The notes beneath the pieces were generated by a model. That model was not told the origin of the DNA. It ran no database searches and was given only the letters and a program-made list of their open reading frames with translations. Below are positions 7,908 through 16,689 of a DNA stretch of 64,000 nucleotides, piece by piece. The stretch's first letter is position 1, and each line of letters begins with the position of its first letter. Source of the stretch: VRUE01 sp963817945 (GTDB lineage Bacteria > Actinomycetota > Thermoleophilia > Solirubrobacterales > 70-9); NCBI GenBank assembly GCA_963817945.1, contig CAWFQH010000005.1, positions 124,001-188,000 of the forward strand. The letters run 5' to 3'. A program made the position numbers and the translations under genes.

Positions 7908-7947
7908 TAAGGACCGAAGGCCCGCTTTCGCGGGCCTTCGGTCCTTA
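7908..7947 (-). terminator. Hairpin terminator after htpX
   Basis: Eighteen-bp perfect stem with a 4-nt loop (TTTC on the plus strand), beginning 13 nt after the htpX stop. A short TTA rather than a long U-run follows on the minus strand. The only strong structure at the 3' end of htpX. Confidence 0.6.
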
Positions 7948-7959
7948 GATGTTGGCTGT

Positions 7960-8820
7960 TCAGCCGAGGCTGGGCCGCATCTGGCGCAGTCGCTTCACCC
8001 GCTCCTCGATCGGCGGGTGAGTCGAGAAGAGGCCCGCGATGCCCCCGGCCTTGAAGGGCTTGACGATGTAGAGGGGCTCGGCCGCCTGGTTGACCTGCAT
8101 CGGGATCGCCTGGGCCCCCTGCTCGAGGCGCAGGAGGGCGCTGGCGAGGGACTCCGGGTTGCCGCAGATCTGGGCGCCGCCGGCGTCGGCCGCGTACTCA
8201 CGCTGACGCGAGATCGAAAGCTGGATGATCGAGGCCGCGATCGGGGCCAGCAAGACCATCGCCAGCGAGGCGACGAGGCTGAGCGGCGACTCGTCGTCGC
8301 CACCGAACCACATCATCATGTAGGCGAGATAGGTGATGGCGGCGCCGATCGCCGCGGCGACTGACTGGATCAGGATGTCGCGGTGCTGGATGTGGGCGAG
8401 CTCGTGGGCGAGGACGCCGCGCAGCTCGTCCTCGGAGAGCAGTTTGGTGATCCCCTGCGTCACCGCCACCGCCGAGTGCTTCGGGTTGCGGCCGGTAGCG
8501 AAGGCGTTGGGCTGGTCCTGCGGGATCATGTAAAGGCGCGGCATCGGCAGGCCGGCGCGCGTCGTCAGTTCGCGCACGATCTGGTAGAGCCGCGGCGCTT
8601 CGGACTCGTCGATCGGCTTGGCCCCGCTCATCTTCAAGGCCAGCTTGTCGCTGAAGAAGTAGGAGCCCAGATTGATCAGGAGGGCGATGAAGAGGAAGAC
8701 GCCCGCCGTGCTCGGGCCGCCGATCAACGCACCGATCAGGACCAGCAGGCCAGAAAGCGAGGCCAGCAGGATGGTCGTGCGCAGGGTGGCGCCCCAGGTG
8801 GACTGCTTGGTGGTGGTCAT
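7960..8820 (-). CDS. htpX: HtpX-like membrane zinc metalloprotease
   Basis: A 286-residue M48B peptidase of membrane protein quality control. Two N-terminal membrane segments (about residues 12-55) precede the cytosolic catalytic site HELAHIQHRD (HExxH near residue 140); two further hydrophobic segments follow, and a downstream glutamate in REYAADAGGAQ supplies the third zinc ligand. Length matches the family. Divergent from a histidine kinase gene; the 104-bp gap holds a CCCCTATAGGGG palindrome that could control either. Confidence 0.92.
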   Translation of the reverse strand: MTTTKQSTWGATLRTTILLASLSGLLVLIGALIGGPSTAGVFLFIALLINLGSYFFSDKLALKMSGAKPIDESEAPRLYQIVRELTTRAGLPMPRLYMIPQDQPNAFATGRNPKHSAVAVTQGITKLLSEDELRGVLAHELAHIQHRDILIQSVAAAIGAAITYLAYMMMWFGGDDESPLSLVASLAMVLLAPIAASIIQLSISRQREYAADAGGAQICGNPESLASALLRLEQGAQAIPMQVNQAAEPLYIVKPFKAGGIAGLFSTHPPIEERVKRLRQMRPSLG

Positions 8821-8892
8821 CGCATAGCTCCTGTTCGAGTTTCGGACAGCCTTGAAATGCGGTCCTGAAAGTATTCCGCCACCCGGCCGAAT

Positions 8893-8915
8893 CCCCTATA
8901 GGGGACAACCCCTAT
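8893..8915. promoter_or_regulatory. CCCCTAT repeats in the htpX/histidine kinase divergent gap
   Basis: Perfect 12-bp palindrome CCCCTATAGGGG (8893-8904) followed by a second CCCCTAT (8909-8915), just ahead of the kinase GTG start. Likely a binding site for a dimeric regulator, perhaps the cognate NarL-type response regulator; inferred from symmetry only. Confidence 0.45.
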
Positions 8916-8924
8916 TCTCGCCCT

Positions 8925-9782
8925 GTGACGACCCTGGTCATCGTCGCGCTTGCGGTTCTCGCGGCGGTCCTCGCCCTCAGCCTCGTGCGGCTCCAGCGTC
9001 GCTTCGCGCCGCTGGAGAGCCTGATCGAGGAGATGGAGAAGGTCGACCTGAGCCGATCCGGGCCCGTCCTGCCCGCCTCGATCGACGGCGTCGGCGAGAC
9101 CGAGGAGGTCGAGCGACTCGAGCTGGCCTTCCTGCGGATGATGCGGCGCCTCGAGGCGGAGCGCTTGCGCGCCGGCAGCGCCGCCCTGCGGGCGCAAGAG
9201 CAGGAGCGGGCGCGGGTGGCACGCGACCTACACGACGAGGTGAACCAGTCACTTACGGGTCTACTGCTGCGACTGGAGGCGGTGCGTGAGGGCGCGCCAC
9301 CGGAGCTGAGGCCCGAACTGGATGCGACTAAGGCAGTGGCCAACCAGGCGATGCTGGAGCTGCTCTCGCTGGCTCGGCAGCTGCGGCCTACCGCGCTCGA
9401 CGACCTCGGCCTCGCTGCCGCAATCGCCGGCCAGGTCGAGCAGATCGCCGCAGCCGGATTCGTCGCCGAGCTTGAGGCCGACGGCGACTTCTCCGACCTC
9501 AACGACGACGTGCAGCTGGTCGTCTACCGCGTCGCCCAGGAGGCCCTCTCCAACGCAACCCGGCACAGCGAGGCGACGCGCATCGACGTAGGCCTGAGGC
9601 GCACCGAGAGCGGTGTCGAGCTGGAGGTCGCCGACGACGGCGCCGGCTTCGCCTTCGACCGGTCCGAGCAGGGGCTGGGAATCGCCGGGATGCGGGAGCG
9701 AGCGCTGCTCGTCGGCGGCGAGCTGACGATCGAGTCGCGGCCGGAGCAGGGCACCACCGTCCGCCTCTCGATCAGGGCCTAG
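8925..9782 (+). CDS. Sensor histidine kinase, NarL-partner type (HisKA_3)
   Basis: A 285-residue kinase beginning at GTG with one N-terminal membrane helix (about residues 3-24) and no extracellular sensor domain. A HAMP-like stretch leads to the phosphorylation helix VARDLHDEVNQSLTGLLLRL (His near residue 105). The ATPase domain carries QEALSNATRHS (N box), DDGAGF and GLGIAGMRERA (G boxes). Its likely partner is the NarL-type regulator at 10782, but an antisense gene lies between them. The stop overlaps that gene's stop by CTAG. Confidence 0.9.
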   Translation: MTTLVIVALAVLAAVLALSLVRLQRRFAPLESLIEEMEKVDLSRSGPVLPASIDGVGETEEVERLELAFLRMMRRLEAERLRAGSAALRAQEQERARVARDLHDEVNQSLTGLLLRLEAVREGAPPELRPELDATKAVANQAMLELLSLARQLRPTALDDLGLAAAIAGQVEQIAAAGFVAELEADGDFSDLNDDVQLVVYRVAQEALSNATRHSEATRIDVGLRRTESGVELEVADDGAGFAFDRSEQGLGIAGMRERALLVGGELTIESRPEQGTTVRLSIRA

Positions 9783-10705
9783 CAAGCGATACCCCGGCCT
9801 GGTCCGGCCGAGCGACCGAGGACAGTCGCGACGGTCTCCGCCACCCGGTGGGCCTCCTCGTTCACCTGCCGTTCCGAGACTCGCAGGACCTCATAGCCGA
9901 GGCGCTTCAGCTCCAGGTCTCGCTCTCGGTCCTCCTGGTAGGCGAGTCGTCCGCGGTGGTAGAGGTAGCTGTCGGTTTCGACCACAAGCCGCTGATCTCG
10001 CCAGAAGAAGTCGACGAGGTGCTGACCGATGCGGACGTTGACCTCGGGACGAGGCAACCGATGGCGCCGGCACAACCCCAGGAAGTCCCCCTCCAGATCG
10101 CTGCGCGTACGATCCCAACCGCTTTCCTCGCCAATCGGCAGGCCGAGCACGTTCGCCTGTCGAACTGCCCTTCGCAGCTCGCCCGGTGATATGGCGCCCG
10201 ACCAGCCCCGTGAGGTTGCGTTTCGCAGGTCGAAGATGGTCCGGGCAGGTGTGGTGACTGGGATTCCACGATGCAGCGTCACCCCTGAGGACGCAAGGGA
10301 CCGCGAGCGGTGGATGCGGATGCCTGGGCGCCTGGCCTTCGCCCCTCGTCCGCCGGCAAGCACGTGGACCGGCCCATCCGTCATTGGCAACAGCTCCCAG
10401 AGCGATGCAGCGCTGCGATGGCTCACCGCCGCCCCCCAGTACTCGAGAACGAATCTGCTCTCCCCAGCGGGACCGCCGCCCACCGCAAGCACGGCAGCGA
10501 GGTAACGACCGTCCGGCGACAGAGCTGGATGACCAACCGCATAGACGCCTCGGTGCACGCGATGCAGGCGGCCCGAGTTGAGCCGTGCGCGGATCGCTCC
10601 TTCGCCCATTTCCAATCGGCGGAGCTGTCTTGCCGAGACCACCCCTTGCTGCCTTTCCGCGATCTCGGCGATCACACGGTCAGGTGGGGCGACTTTCCGA
10701 TCCAT
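9779..10705 (-). CDS. AbiEi-like N-terminal domain plus DUF559 endonuclease-like domain
   Basis: A 308-residue protein. Residues about 1-70 look like the AbiEi antitoxin-type winged helix (QQGVVSARQLRRLEMG then LHRVHRGVYAVGHP). The C-terminal third has the DUF559/Vsr-like nuclease core VDFFWRDQRLVVETDSYLYH followed by RLAYQEDRERDLELKRLGYEVLRV, with plausible catalytic Asp and Glu. Such proteins are common in actinobacteria, often without an AbiEii toxin, and none is seen here. It lies antisense between a kinase and its response regulator. ATG at 10705 preferred; a start at 10729 is possible. Confidence 0.75.
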   Translation of the reverse strand: MDRKVAPPDRVIAEIAERQQGVVSARQLRRLEMGEGAIRARLNSGRLHRVHRGVYAVGHPALSPDGRYLAAVLAVGGGPAGESRFVLEYWGAAVSHRSAASLWELLPMTDGPVHVLAGGRGAKARRPGIRIHRSRSLASSGVTLHRGIPVTTPARTIFDLRNATSRGWSGAISPGELRRAVRQANVLGLPIGEESGWDRTRSDLEGDFLGLCRRHRLPRPEVNVRIGQHLVDFFWRDQRLVVETDSYLYHRGRLAYQEDRERDLELKRLGYEVLRVSERQVNEEAHRVAETVATVLGRSAGPGRGIAC

Positions 10706-10781
10706 TGCATCGGTAAGTCGCCCCGCCACGGTTCTCTCCCCAGCTCAGCGGGATCTCTTCGCTAGCTGGGAGACTGGGCGG

Positions 10782-11411
10782 ATGCGGGTGTTGATCGCGG
10801 ACGACCATGGAATTGTCCGGTCTGGGTTACGTCTGCTCTTGGAGCGCCAGCCCGACATCGAGGTGGTCGGCGAGGCCGCCGACGGCGCCGAGGCGCGCGA
10901 GCTGGCCGTCCGCGAGCGCCCGGACCTGGCGATCCTCGACGTGAAGATGCCGAAACTGACCGGCCTGCAGGCGACTCGAGAGATCCGCCAGCAAGCGCCG
11001 GAGACGGCGGTGCTGATCCTCTCCATGCACGACGACGAGCGCTACCTGTTCGAGGCGCTAAAGGCCGGTGCCTCGGGCTACGTGCTGAAGGCGCAGGCCG
11101 ACACCGAGCTACTGGAGGCGATCCGCGCGGTCGAGCGCGGCGAGCCGTTTCTGACGCCGGAGGCGCAGCGGGCGCTGATCAAGGACGTGCTGGAGCGGGG
11201 CTCGACCGGCGAGGAGGAGCTGACGCCGCGCGAGGAGGAGATCGTCAAGCTGGTCGCCGAGGCGCACACGACCAAGCAGATCGCCGGCATCCTCCATCTC
11301 TCCGAGAAGACGGTCGAGAACCACCGGGCCAACGCGATGCGTAAGCTCGGGATGCGCGACCGGGTCGAGCTCGTCCGCTACGCGATCCGCCGCGGTTTGA
11401 TCGAGCCATGA
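10782..11411 (+). CDS. NarL/FixJ-type response regulator
   Basis: A 209-residue two-component regulator. The receiver domain has the acidic pair in IADDHG, the phospho-acceptor in LAILDVKMPK (Asp near 54), a switch Ser in ILSMHDD and Lys in YVLKAQ. The LuxR-type HTH is at about residues 145-205 (LTPREEEIVKLVAEAHTTKQ, then ILHLSEKTVENHRANAMRKL). The MFS gene follows with a 4-nt ATGA overlap, so the exporter is almost certainly co-expressed. The presumed kinase is encoded upstream, past an antisense gene. Confidence 0.93.
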   Translation: MRVLIADDHGIVRSGLRLLLERQPDIEVVGEAADGAEARELAVRERPDLAILDVKMPKLTGLQATREIRQQAPETAVLILSMHDDERYLFEALKAGASGYVLKAQADTELLEAIRAVERGEPFLTPEAQRALIKDVLERGSTGEEELTPREEEIVKLVAEAHTTKQIAGILHLSEKTVENHRANAMRKLGMRDRVELVRYAIRRGLIEP

Positions 11412-12862
11412 ACGACTTCCAGGAGAAACGCTGGCAGGCGCTGGTCCTCCTCTGCTCGGCGCAGTTCGTCGTCGTCCTCGACGCCTCGATCGTCAACGTG
11501 GCGCTGCCCTCGATCGGCGAGGCGCTCGACTTCTCGCAGGGCAACCTGCCCTGGGTCGTCAACGCCTACGTCCTCACCTTCGGCGGCTTCCTGCTGCTAG
11601 GGGGCCGCACGGCGGACCTGCTCGGTCGCCGTCGTGTCTTCATGGCCGGGCTGCTCGTGGTGGCGGTCGCGTCCCTCCTGGCCGGCTTCGCGGCGACCGA
11701 GGGCCAGCTGATCGCCGCCCGCGCCGCCCAGGGGCTTGGCGCCGCGATCATCTCGCCCTCGGCACTGTCGATCGTCACCACCACCTTCAAGGACGGCTCA
11801 GAGCGCAACAAGGCGCTCGGCGTCTGGGGCGCCGTCGCCGGCTCCGGTGGCGCCGCGGGCGTGCTGCTCGGGGGCATCCTCACCGACGGCCTCGGCTGGG
11901 AGTGGGTGCTGTGGGTGAACGTGCCGGTCAGCCTTATCGCCTTGGCGCTGGCACCCCGGCTGATCGCCGAAAGTCGAGCCGAGTCCGAGCGGCGGGTCTT
12001 CGACGTGGCCGGAGCGGTCACCGTGACCGCCGCGCTCTCGATCCTGGTCTACGCCCTGGTCGACGCCAACGACGCCGGCTGGGGCTCAACCCAGACGCTT
12101 GGCCTGATCGCGCTCTCCGCCCTCCTGCTGGCTGCCTTCGTCGCGATCGAGTTGCGCACGCCGAAACCGCTGATGCCGTTCTCGATCTTCCGCATCCGCA
12201 CGCTGACGGGGGCCAACGTCGTTGGGCTGCTGGTCGGCGCCTCGCTCTTCTCGATGTTCTTCTTCATCTCCCTCTACATGCAGCAGGTGCTCGGCTACAG
12301 CGCGATCCACGCCGGCCTCTCCTACCTGCCGCTGGCGCTGCTGATCATGGCTTCGGCGGGGATCGCCTCCCAGCTCGTGACCAAGATTGGCTACAAGCCG
12401 GTGCTGGCGATCGGCCTGCTCTTCATCGTCGTCGGCCTGACCTGGTTCAGCCAGGTCTCGGTCGGGGGCGGCTTCACTACCGACATCCTCGGCCCCTCGC
12501 TTTTCGCCGCCGCCGGCCTCGGCTTCGCCTTCGTGACGACGACCATCGCCGCCGTCTCCGGCGTCGAGGAGAGCGAGGCCGGCCTCGCAAGCGGCCTGAT
12601 CAACACCTCGCAGCAGATCGGCGGCGCCCTCGGCCTGGCGGTGCTCTCGACCGTGGCGATCTCGCGCACCGAAGATCTGACTTCCCCGGGAACCCCTCCC
12701 TCCCTCGACGCCCTTACCGAGGGCTTCCAGTCCGCCTTCCTGGGCGGCGCGGGCATCGCCCTGCTCGGTTTCGTGCTGACGCTGGTCTTGATCCGCGGCA
12801 GGGACAGCCGTGCCCACGTCGAGCTCGGTCAGGCGGAGGCGACGGAGAGGGTCTCGGCCTGA
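11408..12862 (+). CDS. MFS multidrug exporter, DHA2 (EmrB/QacA) type
   Basis: A 484-residue inner-membrane proton antiporter with about 14 hydrophobic segments. DHA2 motifs are visible: LDASIVNVALPSI in helix 1, GGRTADLLGRRRVF (motif A) and the motif C region WGAVAGSGGAAGVLLGGILT. The start overlaps the response regulator stop, so its expression probably depends on that two-component system. A drug or metabolite exporter role is the family norm; the substrate is not readable. Confidence 0.9.
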   Translation: MNDFQEKRWQALVLLCSAQFVVVLDASIVNVALPSIGEALDFSQGNLPWVVNAYVLTFGGFLLLGGRTADLLGRRRVFMAGLLVVAVASLLAGFAATEGQLIAARAAQGLGAAIISPSALSIVTTTFKDGSERNKALGVWGAVAGSGGAAGVLLGGILTDGLGWEWVLWVNVPVSLIALALAPRLIAESRAESERRVFDVAGAVTVTAALSILVYALVDANDAGWGSTQTLGLIALSALLLAAFVAIELRTPKPLMPFSIFRIRTLTGANVVGLLVGASLFSMFFFISLYMQQVLGYSAIHAGLSYLPLALLIMASAGIASQLVTKIGYKPVLAIGLLFIVVGLTWFSQVSVGGGFTTDILGPSLFAAAGLGFAFVTTTIAAVSGVEESEAGLASGLINTSQQIGGALGLAVLSTVAISRTEDLTSPGTPPSLDALTEGFQSAFLGGAGIALLGFVLTLVLIRGRDSRAHVELGQAEATERVSA

Positions 12863-12895
12863 GGGTCGCAGCGCCTTCGCATAACCGACCCCTTC

Positions 12896-12907
12896 AGTAG
12901 GATTTAG
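12896..12907 (+). promoter_or_regulatory. Candidate SufR/Rrf2 box and -10 region of sufR
   Basis: AGTAGGATTTAG ends 4 nt before the regulator's ATG. A closely similar AGTAGGATTAAG lies ahead of the ferredoxin-sufB-sufD genes. TAGGAT could serve as -10, which would make this transcript nearly leaderless; the shared string may be the Rrf2 operator. Confidence 0.5.
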
Positions 12908-12911
12908 CCAT

Positions 12912-13391
12912 ATGTTGTTTTCGACGAAGGCGGAGTACGGCGTGCGCCTGATGGTCGAGCTGGGTCGCCAGCCCGACACGGCGCCGATCTCGCTCAGCGC
13001 CGTGGCCGAGGCCGAGCGGCTGCCGCTCTCCTACCTCGAGCACCTCGTCGCCAAGCTCCGCAAGGCCGGCCTCGTCACCTCGACCCGGGGCGCGCACGGC
13101 GGCTACAGCCTCGCCAAGCCCGCCACGGAGATCACGCTTGACACCGTGGTCGAGGCACTGGAAGGCCAGATTGCACCGATGGAGTGCTTCCACGAGACTC
13201 CCGAGGGCAAGGTCCTCTGCTCGCACGAAGGCGACGTCGGTCACGACGCGTGCGCGACGAAGCTGCTCTGGACCCGGGTCCAGGGCGGCGTCACCAAGGC
13301 GCTGGCCGGGACCACGCTGGCCGAGCTGGTCGAGTTCTCCGGCAGGGAGAGCTCGCCCGCGAAGGCCGAGCCGGTCGGCAGCGCCGCCTAA
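12912..13391 (+). CDS. sufR: Rrf2 family iron-sulfur regulator (SufR/IscR-like)
   Basis: A 159-residue winged-helix regulator with the Rrf2 start STKAEYGVRLMVELG and wing RGAHGGYSLAKP. Three cysteines (92, 103, 114) spaced ten apart lie in the region that binds the iron-sulfur cluster in IscR. It is first in the SUF cluster with sufC 28 nt downstream, so it probably senses cluster status and represses the suf genes when clusters are plentiful. The box just before its start suggests autoregulation. Confidence 0.88.
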   Translation: MLFSTKAEYGVRLMVELGRQPDTAPISLSAVAEAERLPLSYLEHLVAKLRKAGLVTSTRGAHGGYSLAKPATEITLDTVVEALEGQIAPMECFHETPEGKVLCSHEGDVGHDACATKLLWTRVQGGVTKALAGTTLAELVEFSGRESSPAKAEPVGSAA

Positions 13392-13419
13392 ACACCCCTG
13401 GAAAAAGAACGGAGTCACA

Positions 13420-14190
13420 TTGGCTGAGCTGGAGATACGCAACCTGCACGTCAGCGCCGAGGGCAAGGAGATCCTCCGTGGCCTCGACCTCGACGTCGAG
13501 AAGGGCAAGGTGCACGCCCTGATGGGTCCGAACGGGTCGGGCAAGTCGACCCTGGCCAACGCGATCATGGGCCACCCATCGCTCGAGGTCACCGACGGCA
13601 CGATCGTCTTCAAGGGCGAGGACCTGACCGAGGCCGACCCCGACGAGCGCTCCCGTGCCGGCCTCTTCATGGCCTTCCAGTATCCGGTTGCGATCCCCGG
13701 CGTCTCGGTCAGCAAGTACCTGCGGATGATCCTCAACGCTCGCCGCGAGGCGCAGGGCGAAAGCGAGATCAAGATCAAAGAGTTCGCCAAGGTCGCCCAG
13801 GAGGCGATGGAGCTGGCGAACATCCCCAAAGACTTCTCCAGCCGCTACCTCAACGATGGCTTCTCCGGCGGCGAGAAGAAGCGGATGGAGCTGCTGCAGC
13901 TGGCCCTGCTGCGGCCCGAGATCGCGGTGCTCGACGAGACCGACTCCGGCCTCGACATCGACGCGCTGCGGACCGTCGCCGACGGCGTCAACAAGTTCGC
14001 CGGTCCCGACATGGGCGTCCTGATCATCACCCACTACCAGCGCATCCTGCACATGGTCAAGCCCGACTCCGTCCATGTCATGTTCGAGGGACGGATCGTC
14101 AAAGAGGGCGGCCCGGAGCTGGTCTCCCTGCTCGAGGAGAAGGGCTACGGCTGGATCCGCGAGGAGGTTGAGGCGGGAGCCTCGGCGTAG
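13420..14190 (+). CDS. sufC: SufC ATPase of the SUF iron-sulfur assembly complex
   Basis: A 256-residue ABC-type ATPase that works with SufB and SufD. Walker A GPNGSGKS, a Q-loop in FQYPVAIPG, signature FSGGEKKR and Walker B IAVLDETDSGLDID are all intact. The TTG start is chosen because it gives MAELEIRNLHV, the normal SufC N-terminus; the frame upstream overlaps sufR out of phase. sufS follows after 4 nt. Confidence 0.93.
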   Translation: MAELEIRNLHVSAEGKEILRGLDLDVEKGKVHALMGPNGSGKSTLANAIMGHPSLEVTDGTIVFKGEDLTEADPDERSRAGLFMAFQYPVAIPGVSVSKYLRMILNARREAQGESEIKIKEFAKVAQEAMELANIPKDFSSRYLNDGFSGGEKKRMELLQLALLRPEIAVLDETDSGLDIDALRTVADGVNKFAGPDMGVLIITHYQRILHMVKPDSVHVMFEGRIVKEGGPELVSLLEEKGYGWIREEVEAGASA

Positions 14191-14194
14191 CGAG

Positions 14195-15459
14195 ATGGAG
14201 CCGGCGACGACCAATCCCGCATCGACGGTTCCGGCGTTCCCGATCGAGAAGGTCCGTGCTTCCTTCCCGGCCCTGGAGCGGGAGGTGCACGGCCAGCCCG
14301 TCGCCTATCTCGACAGCGGTGCCAGCTCGCAGCGTGTGCTGGCCTCGATCCAGGCGGTCGACCGCTACGAGCGCACGCACCACTCCAACGTCCACCGCGG
14401 CGCCCACACGATGTCCGCCGAAGCGACGGCGGCCTTCGAGGGCGCGCGGGCGACCGTCGCCGACCACATCGGCGCCGCCGACCGCCGCGAGGTCATCTTC
14501 GTCCGCAACGCGACCGAGGCGATCAACCTGGTCGCACGGGCGTGGGGCGAAGCCAACGTCGGCGAGGGGGACCGCATCGTCCTCACCGAGATGGAGCATC
14601 ACTCGAACGTCGTGCCCTGGCAGCAGCTGGCTGAGCGCGTCGGCGCCGAGATCAATTGGGTTCCAGTAACCGGCGAGGGCTTGCTCGACATGGAGACCCT
14701 CGGAGCGCTGCTCGAGCGCGGGCCGAAGCTGATCGCGGTCGCGCACGTCTCCAACGTGCTCGGCACCGAGAACCCACTGGCCGAGATCTCCCGGCTTGCG
14801 CACGAGGCCGGCGCCCTGGTCCTCGCCGACGGCGCCCAAGCGGCGCCGAAGCTTCCCCTGGACGTCGTCGCTCTCGGGGTTGATTTCTACGCCGTGACCG
14901 GCCACAAGCTCTACGCGCCGACCGGGATCGGGGCGCTCTGGGGCCGGCTCGACGTGCTCCGCCAGACGCCGCCCTTCCTCGGCGGCGGCTCGATGATCCG
15001 CAAGGTGACCAAGGAGGGGACGACCTACGCCGACCCCCCCACCCGCTTCGAGGCGGGCACGCCGGCGATCGCGCAGGCGATCGGGATGGCCTCGGCGCTG
15101 CGCTGGCTGGACGGGCTCGGCATGGACGCGGTGCTGGCGCATGAGCGCGAGATGGCCGACTACGCGATCGAGCGGCTTGCCGAGGTGCCGGGCCTGCGGA
15201 TCTTCGGGCCGCCCCGCGGTCCCGGGCGATCGGTCCCGTCTCCTTCGAGCTGGAAGGAGTCCACGCCCACGATGTCTCCGAGATCCTCGACCGCCACGCC
15301 GTCGCCGTCCGCGCCGGCCACCACTGCGCGCAGCCGCTGATGGACCGCCTCGGCGTTGCCGCAACCGCCCGCGCCAGCTTCGCCGTCCACACGGTGCCGG
15401 AGGAGATCGACCGCCTGGTCGACGGCCTCCACGACGCCCGCAAGGTCTTCGGGCTCTAG
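14195..15459 (+). CDS. sufS: SufS-type cysteine desulfurase, reading frame interrupted
   Basis: PLP enzyme that takes sulfur from cysteine for SUF assembly. The N-terminal 345 or so residues read normally, including TEMEHHSN and the PLP lysine in VTGHKLYAPTG. Near 15220-15230 the frame breaks: homology continues one base back (IGPVSFELEGVHAHD), and that frame contains the catalytic cysteine in RAGHHCAQP and ends at 15459 sharing CTAG with the next gene. The span is one base short of a whole number of codons, as if one G were lost from a GGGG run. Sequencing error or recent mutation; the intact product would be about 421 residues. Confidence 0.85.
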
Positions 15460-16122
15460 GGCGCCCCGGCGGGCGGGGCGCCGGACGGCGGGGGCGGTCC
15501 CCAGCTGGCGCGGCCGTCGCCCTCGATCGGGATTGGCGGCCCGCCGACGGCGGGCGTGTCGAGGGCCGTGTCGGCGACCGCCTTGACCCGCGAGAGAACC
15601 TCGCGGACGCCGCTCTTCGTGCCCTGCACGCCGTAAGGATGGAAGTCTGAGGTCAACCCGCTGGCGTCGAGGCCCGCCGCATCGGCCAGGTAGAGCGCCC
15701 GGGCCATGTGGAAGCCCTGGGTGACGACGATCGCGCTGTCGACGCCGAAGATCTCGCGGGCGCGCACCATCGTCGCCCAGGTGTCGAAGCCGGCGTGGTC
15801 CTCGAAGACGACGCGCGGCGGCACACCGGCGCGAACCAGGGCCCTGCGCATCGTCCCGGGCTCGTCGTAAGCCCACCGCCGGTGGTCGCCGGAGACGAGA
15901 ATCCGCTCGACCTTGTCCGCGCGCCAGCAGCTCCAGCGCGCCCCGCACCCGGTCGGCCAGCATCGTGCTCATCGTCCCGTCCGGCTTGACCAGGGCGCCG
16001 GGAACGATTGCCGTCTGCGCGTGAGAAGCGTCCGCCACCTCGGCGGTTTCCTCGCCATCCCCGCCAACGAAGACGTAGGCGTTCGCCAACCCGACTCCGA
16101 CGACAGTCCAGTGCGGCGCCAA
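15456..16122 (-). CDS. YdcF/SanA-like DUF218 membrane-associated protein, frame interrupted
   Basis: DUF218 proteins are small membrane-anchored proteins linked to envelope maintenance. The N-terminus (ANAYVFVGGDG then TAIVPGALV) and the C-terminal part (FEDHAGFDTWATMVRA, VVTQGFHMARALYLA) are in different frames, joined near 15910-15920 by DKVERILVSGDHRRWAYDEP. The span is one base longer than a whole number of codons, as if a single G had been inserted. Start is probably the TTG at 16122 but could be earlier. It lies antisense between sufS and sufU. Confidence 0.7.
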
Positions 16123-16175
16123 GGCCCACGGCCTTCGCCAGGCGCGGCAACCGCTGCGCTAGCCTCGCTGCTCAT

Positions 16176-16601
16176 ATGGACGAGTTGTATCGCGAGCAGA
16201 TCCTCGAGCACTACAAGCGGCCGCACAACTTCGGGCGGCTGGAGGAGCCGGACCTGGAGTTCGACGACTCGAACCCGTTCTGCGGCGACGAGCAGCACGT
16301 CATGCTGCGGCTAGACGAGGAGGGGCGCGTGGCCGAGGTCGCCTTCGAGGGCCAAGGCTGCGCGATCTCGACCGCGGCCACCTCGCTGATGACCGACGAG
16401 CTGGTCGGCAAGACGCGCGAGGAGCTGCTGCGGCTGCCGAAGGAGTTCGTCCTCGACCTGCTCGGGATCGAGATCTCAGCGACGCGAATGAAGTGCGCGA
16501 TGCTCGGGCTCAAGGTCGTCAAGGGCGCCAGCCTCGGTGCGCCGGCCGAATGGGAGGACGAGGGAGAGACCGGCGACCCGTCCCAGGCGGCCGCGCTTTA
16601 G
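16176..16601 (+). CDS. sufU: SufU-type sulfur acceptor protein
   Basis: A 141-residue IscU/SufU-fold protein that receives sulfur from SufS by zinc-ligand exchange. Zinc and acceptor residues are present: NPFCGDE (Cys and Asp), GQGCAISTAATSLMTD and TRMKCAML. The extra loop between the second and third cysteines is the SufU type. Separated from sufS by an antisense gene. Followed by a strong hairpin. ATG at 16176 gives the normal start MDELYREQILEHYKRP. Confidence 0.92.
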   Translation: MDELYREQILEHYKRPHNFGRLEEPDLEFDDSNPFCGDEQHVMLRLDEEGRVAEVAFEGQGCAISTAATSLMTDELVGKTREELLRLPKEFVLDLLGIEISATRMKCAMLGLKVVKGASLGAPAEWEDEGETGDPSQAAAL

Positions 16602-16614
16602 CCCTCCCCGGGCG

Positions 16615-16662
16615 ACGCATCCGACATTCGCCACAGCGGAGTGCGGTGGATGTCGGATGCGT
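16615..16662. terminator. Bidirectional hairpin between sufU and the VOC gene
   Basis: Perfect 13-bp arms ACGCATCCGACAT and ATGTCGGATGCGT with a GCCAC/GTGG extension in the loop. It fills the gap between two convergent genes and probably ends both transcripts. Confidence 0.65.
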
Positions 16663-16689
16663 GCGGCTCGACTGGGGCTGGCGCGCTCG

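Noticed and set aside
9800..9830. GAGCGACCGAGGACA string resembling the structured-element core
   Set aside because: It lies in the coding end of the AbiEi/DUF559 gene, lacks the GGACGCAGGGAG part and has no inverted arms.
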